Source: Oasisia sp. SBJ-2009 (taxonomy: Eukaryota; Annelida; Polychaeta; Sabellida; Siboglinidae). Taken from it: a stretch of 64,000 nt of DNA. The stretch is from assembly GCA_964017155.1 (NCBI GenBank), contig OZ024858.1, forward strand, positions 23,542,157 through 23,606,156, in the 5' to 3' direction. The notes beneath the pieces were generated by a model. That model ran no database searches. It was not told the origin of the DNA and saw only the letters and a program-made list of their open reading frames with translations. Below are positions 1-13,900 of this stretch, one piece after another (position 1 is the first letter of the stretch; the number at the start of each line of letters is the position of its first letter). Position numbers and translations under genes: made by a program.

Positions 1-1853
1 TGAGCGAGCAATGGACATCTAGTTAAAGTCGAAGCGAATCGCCATCGGTTGCCGAATCTACTAAGTAACTGCGGCACACATCGCCAAGAAGTGACATACA
101 CGACGTGACTGATTAACGATGACGATGTGCTTACTGCATACTGTCACTCTCACTGTGACACTGCCAGTCACTGCCACTGGCACTGGCCAAACAGATTCAC
201 CACTGGCAGAGCCAGAGCCAGAGGTAGAGGAAGAAACTGACCGGTTCTTGAAAACAGTTGCAAAAACATTATGGGGCTTGTTATGTGTACTTGATAACGT
301 GGTAATTTACGTTTTATAAAAAAAAAATTGGTGTGAACTGGGAAGTGCAATTGTAATTTTTATTAATATTTTTTCTATTATTAATTAGTGTTATTTTATT
401 GTAATCGTCTATACAGTTTTGATGTTAAATCACAATTATCTTTACGATACAATTAATTATAAAACAGTTATAACAGTGAGTGTGCAGCTGTGCTAGCAGT
501 GGCACTATTATAAGTGATAGGTGTATTTATATTTAATATAATAATAACATATTATTTGTATGTTATGTTTCAGCTGTATTTGTTGATGGTCACTTTAGGA
601 GACACATTGAATTGAAATTAAGCTGCTATATTATAGTGTATTTACAAACAGCTGGGGTGAAGTACTGTTATTAATTTAAAATAATTCAGTGCAATTGATG
701 AATTTATTTTTCACTATGTATTTTATTGCAGTTGTCTTTATTGTTTTAATTTTATATTACAGTTACCTTTTAGTTTTACAACAGTAATCAATTATATTGA
801 AACTGTTGTTTGTTTACTTACATAAAATGAAAATTGCATTTTAATCATTGTTTGCATGACTATAAAATTATCACATATTTCCCTACTTTTAAGTGTAAAA
901 TTGTGTGTGTTTCTGTGGCATTAGTCTAAGTGGATTGTAGTGTGTTTCTTTGGAGATCTCTACTGTATTGAATTACACTTACAAGGTAAATTTTGAGTAT
1001 CGAATACAAATCTGGTATCGATTGAGATAGAAGAATTCTGGTATCGAACCAGCAATATATCGATCGGTATCGAAGAATTCTGGTATCGAACCAGTACTAC
1101 TTCTGTTGCATACTGTTTCTACTGGGAACTGTGTTCTATGTGAATATTAGACTTACAACGTAAGTATCGAGTATCGAGTATCGAACAAAATTCAGGTATC
1201 GATCGGTATCGAACAAAACCTGGTATCGAACCAGCACTAGTGGCCATACACATCGATCTTTTTGTTTACTTTCTGACCATACTATGAAAACAACTTCTTA
1301 CAGCCTCCAAACTTATCCTCACGTATCTTATGTACATATGCACACATTAGCTACAAAATCAAATAATTTACATTCCTGTAAAGAATAAAATTAAGAAAAC
1401 AAACTTTTGCAAAACCATGACATGATCTACGGGGGCTACGAGGAGCATGGCGCTTACTGTAACATCAGTAATTTATCGCAGGCATTGCTAAAGAAATTAC
1501 CTTTACAAATTCCGGTTTTATGCTAACCCTAAAGTAACTGTAGCCGTAAATAAACTTATGCTAACGTCAGCTAATCCTAAACTTTCCCGAAACTGTAACC
1601 TCAAAACTTAATCAGACACTGTTAACAAAAGACCCCTCGACATAATATCGTTCGAATATTCGAAATTTCAAATACGAATCGAATATTCGTCCCATCCTTA
1701 TATGGTGGGTGAGTGGCCAGCTGCATTCCTTTAAATTCCACCCGTCTTATCAGTTGTAATTACCCAATTTGGCCCCATCCCTGCTTCAGTCCCAGAAGGA
1801 GAGAAAGAAGAAGTATTGGTGGCGACTGTATCATCAGAGTATGATTGTTGCAG
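1..1853. other. Upstream region, no exon recognised
   Basis: AT-rich sequence with no coding segment I can support. The first coding exon of the TEX14-like gene (start codon and roughly 40 residues before the first ankyrin repeat, judging from vertebrate TEX14) should be here or upstream, but no open segment here resembles it. Between about 1006 and 1236 the motif GGTATCGA recurs many times, often followed by ACCAG, as a degenerate simple repeat. A short palindromic ATATTCGAA-type stretch lies near 1648-1690. Confidence 0.5.
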
Positions 1854-1968
1854 GCATTGATGTGGACTACATGAATGCAGCGGGCCAGACCGCGCTGTTC
1901 TGTGCCTGCTTCGAGGGGCAGGAGAGCGTGATCAGTATTCTCCTACAGCACGGCGCCAACCCCAATCA
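1854..1968 (+). CDS. TEX14: TEX14-like exon A: ankyrin repeat
   Basis: First recognised coding exon. Acceptor ttgcag, donor gtaagt; it enters in phase 1 and leaves with 2 nt. It encodes an ankyrin repeat with GQTALFCACFEG and LLQHGANPN, matching the first repeat of vertebrate TEX14. The open frame continues upstream to 1769 with a Lys/Arg-rich stretch, but the strong acceptor at 1852-1853 makes that part intronic. Confidence 0.88.
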
Positions 1969-4900
1969 GTAAGTCAAGGCAGCAATGGAAGAACTCTACT
2001 CTCTCAGTCACTGCTGAATGGGTATATTCATTCATATCATTGTGGACAGTTTGCTGCATTTGTCAGTTGTTGGTAAGGGCTGTAGTTGTACCTGTGTTGT
2101 TAGAAACCATGCTAGGAGATGCAAAAACCATAACAGGTGGCTGGAAATGTGAGGGTACACAAGTTGTCATGCACAACCATTACATTGTCTGAAAGCACCA
2201 GTGCTCGGAAGCACTATGATCAAAAACAGTTTCATAAGTCACCAAATGGTACTTTTGAATATATATCAACTTATGGCCATACATTGTTTAACATGCAACA
2301 ACGAATTTAGCAATCATCCAACTTGGCTTGGGCATTGGGACTAATGTTCTAGTTGATATCACAAGGTGTGTAGTTTTCAGCTACAGGCATGCACCACAGA
2401 CAGTAGACTGCGTTTTTTTTTTATCTTGATTTGGTGATTACAAGCCATGCTCCACAATCCGGGGTCACACACATGTAAATGTACTGACCGTCCCACTGGG
2501 TTGATGTTGATACAAGCTTGTTGTCAAACCAGGCGTGTATGTTGCTGAAGCTGTGATTATTCTCTCGCAGCCGCTGTGATGTCGGCAGCACCCCGGTGCA
2601 TGCGGCCGGCTACAGTTGTAACCCCAAAATACTGTCGGCCCTGATCGAGGCGGGGGGCGATATGCGTCTGCATGACAGCAAAGGGCGCACGGTGCGCTAC
2701 TGGGCCATCTGTAACCCGGACAACAAGAAGCGGCGCAAGATGATCGAGTACATTGAGAAGACGCGCTACTTCGCGCTGACCTACACCGGACGTGACATTC
2801 TACAGAAGCACTCCAGTCAGCACCTCAGGTGAGTATATCGCTTATGTGAATGTGGTAGTGGCTTTATACGTAGTAAACCAAATGTCAGTAAATTGATCAT
2901 AAAAAGATTTTATTAAAGGAACTTTTTTTATATTTTTATTTAATTACGGTATGCAGTATTTTAATATGACAAATAATCCGGCCATTCCTGAGCGATTTGG
3001 TCTGAGGTTTATTGTGGTTTATTGTTTCAGTTGTCTGTTGTGGGATTTACGTCTCAATTAAGGCTGACACAGAATGCCAAGAATGTTTTTTTTAAAGTCA
3101 CAAACAGAACTTGTCATTGGATGTATTGCACTCACAAGGTTGTTATGTTACTGCCATAAAGAGTGACTTTTTGGTTGAAGAGCTGTTTTATTATCTAAAA
3201 AATGTGTTCTTAAAATACTCTTGCTAGGCTGAGAAGAAAGCAAACTTCACGTTTATAAATTATAACAAATAGTGGGTGGCTAATGTGTTTGCATTTTTAT
3301 TAAAATAGTAATGTTACACATTTGTGACTCATCTTAACAAAAGCGGTCTAATGTCGGTAAATCAGATTTTCCGTAAATGCCGATTTTGTGAAAAAATCGG
3401 GCATTCGTCAATTTTGAGATTTTCCCTGAAAATAATTCTTTAGTATTCGTTTTATCGATTGCCACACTTGTTATCATCTAACTAACTCTGTTTCATATAT
3501 TTTAAAGACATTTGCGTAGAGCTGTGCTAAGTGTTCCGCTCCATTTCCATAAAACAAAGCCGAAAATGCCAGTAATTGCGCGCATTCTTTGCCGCAAATT
3601 TTGGGACGATCCCTATCATAACGGGTATCACCGCGTAGCTTAACGCGTCATCTGTCCATATATGGTCATATCTATGCTAATGCATGCATTGTCCGGCCTC
3701 CAGAACGCTTGGAATAGACCCCCTGTTCGTTCAACTGTGGTAAACAAACCGGGGTCATATGGTAGCAACAGCTCCGGCAACCGTTCTCATTGGTCCAGCG
3801 TGGAACATTTGCATAACTGCATGCGCGTACCGTGTATTTACTTGGCGTCACTGCTGACCTAGTTAGCGAGTGAACACGAAGCGAAAAATGGCGTGCAGTG
3901 TGGCGAAGTTGTTAAACTCTGATGCAAGTGATCGGGCACAAATAGATAGTTTGATTGAGGCGACCGGAGTACTTTTTGGAGGAAGTGACTGATGAAAGCG
4001 TGGCGGACGATGACGAGGATGACAATTTTGCGAACTACATCACTGACGAAGACGAATATTGAATTCGACTTTCGTGAGAATGATTACGACACGGCACGGC
4101 TACGCAAGTCGCGCTGACCGATCCGTAGAGACGGTGTCAGATTCTCCGGATGAGGAATTGGGAAAAGCAAATGCAATATCATGAAAATTATACTATCTTT
4201 GAGTTGTCCAAATTTCAGCCAGATATGTCCATCCTAACCAAGGCATAAACAGCAGCAGAGTTTGTTCGCTTTTCTTAACAACGAAGGTAATTGCATAAAT
4301 TATTAATTAATCTGCAATTGTTTTTCTAATAAACATTTTGTGTTCATATTAACACGGTATCTTAAGAATGACATTATCTTCCAACATGCCAAGTTTCAAA
4401 AAGATCGGTCCATGGTAACTAAGGTACATTCCATGAAACTTAACAAATATTTTGCATCAACTTTGAAGGCCATTTTCTTACTTTGAAGGTTTCTACCCCA
4501 CACATGTTTGTCAAGCTATAACTTCGGCTAGAATCGAGATATCTTCTAGCATGATATACCATATGAAAGCAGATATTATGCTCTTTCCAGTGGTACTAAT
4601 AACTCAATTTTGAAAATTACCGACATCCGACCGATTTTGTTAAGATGAGTCACATTTGTACAATGATTTAATCATTAGTAAGGAGATGTGATTATAAATT
4701 ATACATCTGTATGACAATTGGAGTGTAGCACATTGGCTTGAACTTGGTACTCTCAGTTGAAAGAACTTTAGTTCCAATGTTGTGCTTCTGTCTTGAATCT
4801 AAGTCATGTTCATTCAATCTAAATTAAGGTTAGAGGCAATTGAAGTTCTTATATAGCACAGTATCCAGTCCTCAGGACTGCTGAAAGTGCCTTACACCTG

Positions 4901-7900
4901 TTCAATTAAACACCATTTCAACTTCTCTGGGAACCATCCAGCCATATGCTACAATTAATGTGCGAAGACTGCTTGTTCACATATCCACCACTGTCTATAG
5001 TCAGGTACTCATTTACACAGCTGAGTGAACTGGAACAATGTAGAGTGAAGACGCTTGCCCAAGGGTTAACACCGCAGCACAGGATTCAAACCTGGGTTCT
5101 GTTAGTCAAGAGTCCGAAGCTCTACCCCTGATCCCTTGCGCTCTAGAGTTCACTCAGCAATATGACCGAGTGCTTGGCTGTAGACAGTGGTGGATATTTG
5201 TTTATGAATGGTCTTTGCACATTAATTGTAGCATAGCTGAATCCTTTCCAAGAGAAGTTGGGATTGTGTTCTAGGGAAGTGGTCTGCCTGGGCATAAAGT
5301 GTAAGCACTTTGAGCAGTCCTAAGACTGGATACTGGTTTATACAACAACTTAGCATTGCTTTACTTCTTACAATTGGTGACGAAGGTTGTCCACTTATAG
5401 TCTTCAGGCGGACAATTCAAGAAGCTCTGTAACCACATCCCTCATGAATTTGCTCAAGTTCAAAGGCACTGCTCGCAAATCCTTGTTCACATCATCCGTC
5501 CACAGCTTTGGCTATGGCAAGGTGAGCATTGCTTTGTCTCGTTCGTACTCACTGTACAGTTGTTCTCATTTCGTACTATGAAAATAACCTGTTTTGCCAT
5601 GATTTTGACCGAACGTTGGCTCAGATGACATTGTTAATTATGGAGAAAATTACCAGAGCAGAAACACTGGCATGATAGTGGAATTATTATTGGAGACTGA
5701 GAACTGGAATTCAGGGCCACTCCGCTTCTGCTGTGTCGGATCGTGACATCAGAATATGGGAGTTGCAACAACAACATGGTGGAAGTTAACCCTTTCTCTA
5801 CTGAGTATCAGGGCACCCAGTAAATAATTAATTTGAAGTTACTGAATCCTCTCAACACAACTTAGTATTCATTCAGTGTACAAAGAAGAACGTTTTGAAT
5901 AGCAACAAAAAATCATCAATAACTATCAATGACTCATGACCATGGAAAATATGAGATTGGTTGGCATTGGAACCGAGAAAATCCAAGACGGTCGACCAAC
6001 ACTTAATTGTTTTGTCTGCATTTTCACAAATTCTTCAATATTATTTTGCATTTTTTCTTTTAAAGTAAATTTAAAAGAAAAAATGCAAAATAATATTGAA
6101 GAATTTGTGAAAATGCAGACACCTACAACACTTTGACTTTGTAATATGACAACGATGCATAAATTATTTCTATTGCACTAACTAATAACAGTTACATAAT
6201 TAGTGCCACACAAACCTTCTGCATTCTCATCATGTAAAAAATATACACAAACAGGAATTATATTTCTAATGCATTCATATATTTTCTTTCATTTGTTTGG
6301 AAATTATTTTGGAGATCATAAACTGTTGTCAAATATTCGGTTAATGTAGAATTCGTGAAATATGTTCACACCTCCACAGCTAATGCTAGAGTGACCACTG
6401 CTGCTTCAACAGATGCCCGTGGCTGTTTCAGATCTACTTTGGCAATGGCGAGTACCTTGGCAGCGTTGCCACAGTGCCCTTGGTGGCTGAAGGTGCTTTG
6501 AAGCATGACGAGTTCGCACCCAACTACTTCAACGGCCCATTCATGGTCATGGAAGGGTGCGTCTCTTTTAGATCCTTCTGCAAACATACTGCTGGTCCGA
6601 GACTGTAAATGTCTCAGTCCGGCCAGAAACGTGAAGGTCAAATGTCAAAATGCGTATTTCCAGAAGTGACAGTTGTTTACAATTAAGTTCATGTGCCTTT
6701 ATGTGGACAAGAAACCATGGACAGACAAGTTTGCAAATTTCAAAGTTCTGTTGACCACCAATTTCTCAGATCAGATGTAGAATACAAAATATTACCTATG
6801 AAATATATGATCAGTATCGTTAAGCACACGTGAAGCTTATGTGTGCTTGCATGTGCATTCTCATGCACACACCTACAGTTTCTCTGTTGTGGCTGTGACA
6901 GTGAGTGACTGAGGTATCCCTGTATATGGCTCCTCTCTCTGAGTCATAGGCCTAATAATGCCATATAAACCCATCCGCAATAATTGCCGAAGATGACACC
7001 CACTCTAGAAGGAGCAGAAAGTGATGTGCCTCCATTGTTGCCAATACTGGGTGGTAGATTTCCTAGTGATTAGATAAATTCACATGTATGCATTCACACT
7101 TGGACTAAGTGCATTGAGCAGGACCGACCACTGTACATGGTATTTGTCGACTTCAGTAAGGCGTTCGATACAGTTGGGAGGACCGGACTATGGCAGCTAC
7201 TGAAGAAGTATGGCTGCCCAGAGAAGTTCACAACAATGATCGAGGCACTACATACCGGAATGATGGCGACTGTTAATGTTGGAGGGGAAGTCTCGGAATC
7301 GTTCAGGGTCTCAAATGGGGTCAAGCAAGGCTGTGTACTGGCGCCCACGCTCTTTTCCATCTTCCTATCAGCAATGCTCGACAATGCTTTCCGAGACATG
7401 GGGGATGGCATCTACATACAGTCCAGACAGAGCGCTGACCTATTCAACGTCGCACACTTCAGAGCGAAGACCAAGACTACACGGATACTGATGAGGGAGC
7501 TGCTATTCGCAGATGACAGTGCACTGGTTGCACACTCTGCTGAAGAGATGCAGAAAATAGTGGATGCTTTTTCCAATGCGTCAAAGAAGTTCGGCCTGAA
7601 GATTAACATCAAGAAGACCGAGGTGCTGTACCAACCCAACTCTACAAGAACCCGAGAGGAGGATATCATGGTTGATGGAAACAAGCTGAACTCTGTTATG
7701 GAATTCACCTACCTCGGAAGCACTATATCAAGTGACGGATGCATTGACGATGAAATACAGAGGAGGATGGCCAAGGCTAGTGCATCTTTCGGCCGACTAC
7801 GCCAGAGACTCTGGAACAACCACCATGTGTCCATGCGGGTTAAAGGCAAGATATACCGTGCAATTGTGCTGTCCACCCTCCTATACGGAGCCGAGGCCTG

Positions 7901-10900
7901 GACAGTGTACAGACGACAGGTGAAAAAGTTGCATGCCTTCATGATGCGACATCTGCGTTCGATCATGAAGATAACCTGGATGGACAAAGTGACAAACAAG
8001 GAAATACTCGAACGGACAGGGCTGCCATCTATGGAAGATCTTCTGAGCAGAAAGAATCTCCGGTGGACTGGACACCTCATGAGGATGTCATCAGACAGGC
8101 TACCGAAGCAGGTTCTCTACTCCCAACTGTCTTCTGGTCACAGAAAGAGAGGGCGCCCTCGTCTCCGGTTCAAAGATACCATCAAGAGAAACCTGAAGCT
8201 GAGAGACATAAAGATCGACTCCTGGACACCACTCTCACAGCAGAGAGACAAATGGAGAGCAAGAGTCAAGTGATGGAAGCAGTCTTTGTCGCTTCGCGAC
8301 CGACAGCATGATGATGATGATGATGATGATGATAATATAAATACACATGTATGCATTCACATTTGGACTAATGTTGAAAATGTAATTGTGATGATACATC
8401 TGCTAGCATTTGCTTTCAGTCATGTATATTTTATATGTAGCTAATATCCTCGGGATCCTGTGCCCACTAGTAAAACAAAACCATTTGTTTTTTGCTAGAA
8501 GCACATACCTTTTTGTTTTGATCGTAGGCCAACAATATAAATGCTGCTGTTGTAGTATGAAGTGGAACAAGACGCTGGTGACAGTGAAGCGACTTCATAA
8601 ACAGCCAGCAGGGGACAGCACTGTCGATATGCTCATTCGAGAAAACGACTACATGGCGTACGTTAATTACTTGTCTGTCTCGTCATTATAAAGTGAGGTA
8701 GTTGTTTGTCTGAGTCACGGTGTTTTGAGAAATGTGCAGGTTGTTGCGATGGTTTTGTAACAACTGCTAAAGAAAGAATTTACTTTTTCATTTATCTAAG
8801 GATTGTTGACATAGTAACTTGATATTATTAATAGGTGTAGTGTGGCAAACTCCTGCCTCGTGTGAGCAGTGTGCCGAATGGTGGTCAGTGATGTGACGAG
8901 AAGACTGAGATTGAGCCCAGTAACTAGAGCAGTACACTATTGAGAAAGCCCGGGTTCGAATCCTGTGCTGCTGAGTTGAACCTTGATGATTGAATGAATG
9001 AATGAATGAATGAATGAATGAATGAATGAATGAATGAATGAATGAATGAATGAATGAATGAATGATTGAATGAATGAATGAATGAATGAATGAATGAATG
9101 AATGAATGAATGATTTTTTTTTGAATCGTACAAAGCACATGTAAACAGTATGTTTAAACTAAAAATGTAACAGTCAATTAATTATATCATGTACGATTCC
9201 GGGCAGACAGTTGGTCAAGTCTGTTCAGGCTACGTTGCTCCATTTGATTCAGCTGTTTGAATTAGAACCTGGCTATAGAATGTGATGACTATTTGTGTAC
9301 AAAAAGGTTTAATGCCGAAATGGCAGCGTGGCTCAATGCTCCTGGAAAATTTAAAGTTATGTTTGATTGAACACATCTGCCAGGCAGTGTAGGGCACTAT
9401 TATATTAGCAGCCCTGAGGACGGACACTGCAGTATGTAGGAACTCATCCCCGGTGACGTTGCAGGCGACTACGACATCCCAACATCCTGCTGCTGATGGG
9501 CCTGTGTCAGACGAACAACCTCGAGGGCCTGGTGCTCATCTACGAACGCGTCGGCTGCGGCTCCCTCTTCCACTGTCTGCACCAGAAGGTGTGTGTGACA
9601 CTGCACTGGTGACGACTGCACCGCATCTCATGTTTGTCAGTATTAGCTGTGTGGTTGTGTTTGTAGTCGGAGTTACTCGGCAGGTACGGCGAGTGTGTTT
9701 GTGGTTGTGTTTGTAGTCGGAGTTACTCGGCAGGTACGGCGAGTGTGTTTGTGGTTGTGTTTGTAGTCGGAGTTACTCGGCAGGTACGGCGAGTGTGTTT
9801 GTGGTTGTGTTTGTAGTTGGAATCACTCAGCAGGTACAGTGAGTGTGTTTGTGGTTGTGTTTGTAGTTGGAATCACTCAGCAGGTATAGCGAGTGTGTTT
9901 GTGGTTGTGTTTGTAGTCTGAATCACTCAGCAGGTATAGTGAGTGTGTTTGTGGTTGTGTTTGTAGTTGGAATCACTCAGCAGGTATAGCAAGTGTGTGT
10001 TTGTGGTTGTGTTTGTAGTCGGAGTCACTCAGCCGGTACAGTGAGTGTGTTTGTGGTTGTGTTTGTAGTATGAATCACTCAGCAGGTATAGTGAGTGTGT
10101 TTGTGGTTGTGTTTGTAGTCGGAGTCACTCAGCAGGTATAGTGAGTGTGTTTGTGGTTGTGTTTGTAGTCGGAGTCACTCAGCAGGTACAGCGAGTGTGT
10201 TTGTAATCGGAGTTATTCAGCAGGTACAGCGAGTGTGTTTGTGGTTGTGTTTGTAGTCGGAGTCACTCAGCAGGCACAGCGAGTGTGTTTGTGGTTGTGT
10301 TTGTAGTTGGAGTCACTCAGCATGTATAGTGAGTGTGTTTGTGGTTGTGTTTGTAGTCGGAGTCACTCAGCAGGTACAGCGAGTGTGTTTGTAATCGGAG
10401 TTATTCAGCAGGTACAGCGAGTGTGTTTGTGGTTGTGTTTGTAATCGGAGTCACTCAGCAGGTACAGCGAGTGTGTTTGTGGTTGTGTTTGTAGTCGGAG
10501 TCATTCAGCAGGTACAGCGAGTGTGTTTGTGGTTGTGTTTGTAGTCGGAGTCACTCAGCAGGTACAGCGAGTGTGTTTGTAATCGGAGTTATTCAGCAGG
10601 TACAGCGAGTGTGTTTGTGGTTGTGTTTGTAGTCGGAGTCACTCAGCAGGCACAGCGAGTGTGTTTGTGGTTGTGTTTGTAGTCGGAGTCACTCAGCATG
10701 TATAGTGAGTGTGTTTGTGGTTGTGTTTGTAGTCGGAGTCACTCAGCAGGTACAGCGAGTGTGTTTGTAATCGGAGTTATTCAGCAGGTACAGCGAGTGT
10801 GTTTGTGGTTGTGTTTGTAATCGGAGTCACTCAGCAGGTACAGCGAGTGTGTTTGTGGTTGTGTTTGTAGTCGGAGTCATTCAGCAGGTACAGCGAGTGT

Positions 10901-13900
10901 GTTTGTGGTTGTGTTTGTAGTCGGAGTCACTCAGCAGGTACAGCGAGTGTGTTTGTGGTTGTGTTTGTAGTCGGAGTCACTCAGCAGGTACAGCGAGTGT
11001 GTTTGTGGTTGTGTTTGTAGTCGGAGTCACTCAGCAGGTACAGCGAGTGTGTTTGTGTTTGTAGTCGGAGTCACTCAGCAGGTACAGCGAGTGTGTTTGT
11101 GGTTGTGTTTGTAGTCGGAGTCACTCAGCAGGTACAGCGAGTGTGTTTGTGGTTGTGTTTGTAGTCGGAGTCACTCAGCAGGTACAGCGAGTGTGTTTGT
11201 GGTTGTGTTTGTAGTCGGAGTCACTCAGCAGGTACAGCGAGTGTGTTTGTGGTTGTGTTTGTAGTCGGAGTCACTCAGCAGGTATAGTGAGTGTGTTTGT
11301 GGTTGTGTTTGTAGTCGGAGTCACTCAGCAGGTATAGTGAGTGTGTTTGTGGTTGTGTTTGTAGTCGGAGTCACTCAGCAGGTACAGCGAGTGTGTTTGT
11401 AATCGGAGTTATTCAGCAGGTACAGCGAGTGTGTTTGTGGTTGTGTTTGTAGTCGGAGTCACTCAGCAGGCACAGCGAGTGTGTTTGTGGTTGTGTTTGT
11501 AGTTGGAGTCACTCAGCATGTATAGTGAGTGTGTTTGTGGTTGTGTTTGTAGTCGGAGTCACTCAGCAGGTACAGCGAGTGTGTTTGTAATCGGAGTTAT
11601 TCAGCAGGTACAGCGAGTGTGTTTGTGGTTGTGTTTGTAATCGGAGTCACTCAGCAGGTACAGCGAGTGTGTTTGTGGTTGTGTTTGTAGTCGGAGTCAT
11701 TCAGCAGGTACAGCGAGTGTGTTTGTGGTTGTGTTTGTAGTCGGAGTCACTCAGCAGGTACAGCGAGTGTGTTTGTAATCGGAGTTATTCAGCAGGTACA
11801 GCGAGTGTGTTTGTGGTTGTGTTTGTAGTCGGAGTCACTCAGCAGGCACAGCGAGTGTGTTTGTGGTTGTGTTTGTAGTCGGAGTCACTCAGCATGTATA
11901 GTGAGTGTGTTTGTGGTTGTGTTTGTAGTCGGAGTCACTCAGCAGGTACAGCGAGTGTGTTTGTAATCGGAGTTATTCAGCAGGTACAGCGAGTGTGTTT
12001 GTGGTTGTGTTTGTAATCGGAGTCACTCAGCAGGTACAGCGAGTGTGTTTGTGGTTGTGTTTGTAGTCGGAGTCATTCAGCAGGTACAGCGAGTGTGTTT
12101 GTGGTTGTGTTTGTAGTCGGAGTCACTCAGCAGGTACAGCGAGTGTGTTTGTGGTTGTGTTTGTAGTCGGAGTCACTCAGCAGGTACAGCGAGTGTGTTT
12201 GTGGTTGTGTTTGTAGTCGGAGTCACTCAGCAGGTACAGCGAGTGTGTTTGTGTTTGTAGTCGGAGTCACTCAGCAGGTACAGCGAGTGTGTTTGTGGTT
12301 GTGTTTGTAGTCGGAGTCACTCAGCAGGTACAGCGAGTGTGTTTGTGGTTGTGTTTGTAGTCGGAGTCACTCAGCAGGTACAGCGAGTGTGTTTGTGGTT
12401 GTGTTTGTAGTCGGAGTCACTCAGCAGGTACAGCGAGTGTGTTTGTGGTTGTGTTTGTAGTCGGAGTCACTCAGCAGGTACAGCGAGTGTGTTTGTGGTT
12501 GTGTTTGTAGTCGGAGTCACTCAGCAGGTACAGCATGTGTGAGCTGCTGCTACAAGTGAGTGATGCGCTGCTCTACATCCACCAGCAGAACCTGCTCCAC
12601 TGCTCCATCACGTCCCACGCCATCCAGCTCATCACACCCACCGTCGCAAAGCTCAACAACTTCGAGTACATGCTCGAGAGGTAAGTTATGTGGCGCCATC
12701 TATCAGTGCACCTGGAGGTTGTTTTTCATTCTCTTGATAACCTTTTTTGTATTATTGTATGATAACAAATAGCTATCGTTCAGTAATATTGTGTCTCGTA
12801 TTTGTTTTTATGTCACCCTTTTAACATAGTGAATTATTTCAGTGGTGACAGTTTGTCAGGGTATTTGATATATAGACGCCGTTGAGTGTTATGATGTACT
12901 TCTTGGTTCATAGCTTCATTATGGACAGTTGTCTTTTGTTCCTCGAACTTCTCCTCTTTTTCTCATTTGTGATGGTTATTTCACCACGGTGTGGATCACA
13001 TGAACTGCCAAACGAAGCCATTGTTGTCTAGCACTGTCAGAGATCCACTGGATGGAGTTGGTTAGCGCTATTATCACGCCTGGACACATTTAGGATTTTG
13101 CCTGATATTCTTATACAAATTATATATAAATGATAACAGATAACCATTTACTAACCACTTGCTGGCCAATTGTGGTATGCAGTCATAATTTCATCATAAT
13201 GATACGTTTAATTACATCAATACAATTTCGTTACGCCTTGACACGATCATCTTGCCTAAAATGAGGTGTGCCGTAACAATGAACCTGCTGTTTAGACAAA
13301 TATTTCAGATGTTTTAAAACGATAAATGACAACTGTTTACAAAACAGTACCTTTAAAATCTGCACTCCTCCACAGTCATTGGAATACCCCAGATAAAAGT
13401 GTAAAGCGCTTTGAATGGTCCAGAGGACTATATAAGAACTTTACTTTAATCTGATTACATATGCTACTCTGTGTCCACCCCATCTTGTCACTCGAAGCAA
13501 TCGAAGCACCAAGATCAAAAGTATTGTAAGTCACCAGTTGATACTTTTGAGTAAATCAGTAAGAAGTGACATTGGAAGTGTTTATTTAATGTTCAGCAAC
13601 AAATTTAGCTATCACCCTCCCAGCGGACACACGATGTCGGTACGGTGTCAATTATTGGTTGAATATGTCGTGACGTCGGACAACATGTATACAACATCCT
13701 TACACCGTCGGAACATTGACGTCGAAATTTGACTTTGTCATGATGTTGAAATCACGTCAACAACTAAATCCAACGTTTTTACAATGTTGTGTCATCGACG
13801 TTGTAAAGACGTCGAAAAACCGACCTTGTCTTGACGTTGAAATCATGTTGACAACCAAAATCCGATGTCAAAATAACAAGTGTCATCGATGTTGTAAGGA

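Noticed and set aside
119..319. 66-codon plus-strand ORF as TEX14 first exon
   Set aside because: Thr/Val-rich with no likeness to the TEX14 N-terminus and no suitable donor leading in phase to 1854.
8788..9140. Minus-strand proteins made of HSFI repeats
   Set aside because: Translation of the (GAAT)n microsatellite in all three frames; no flanking coding signal.
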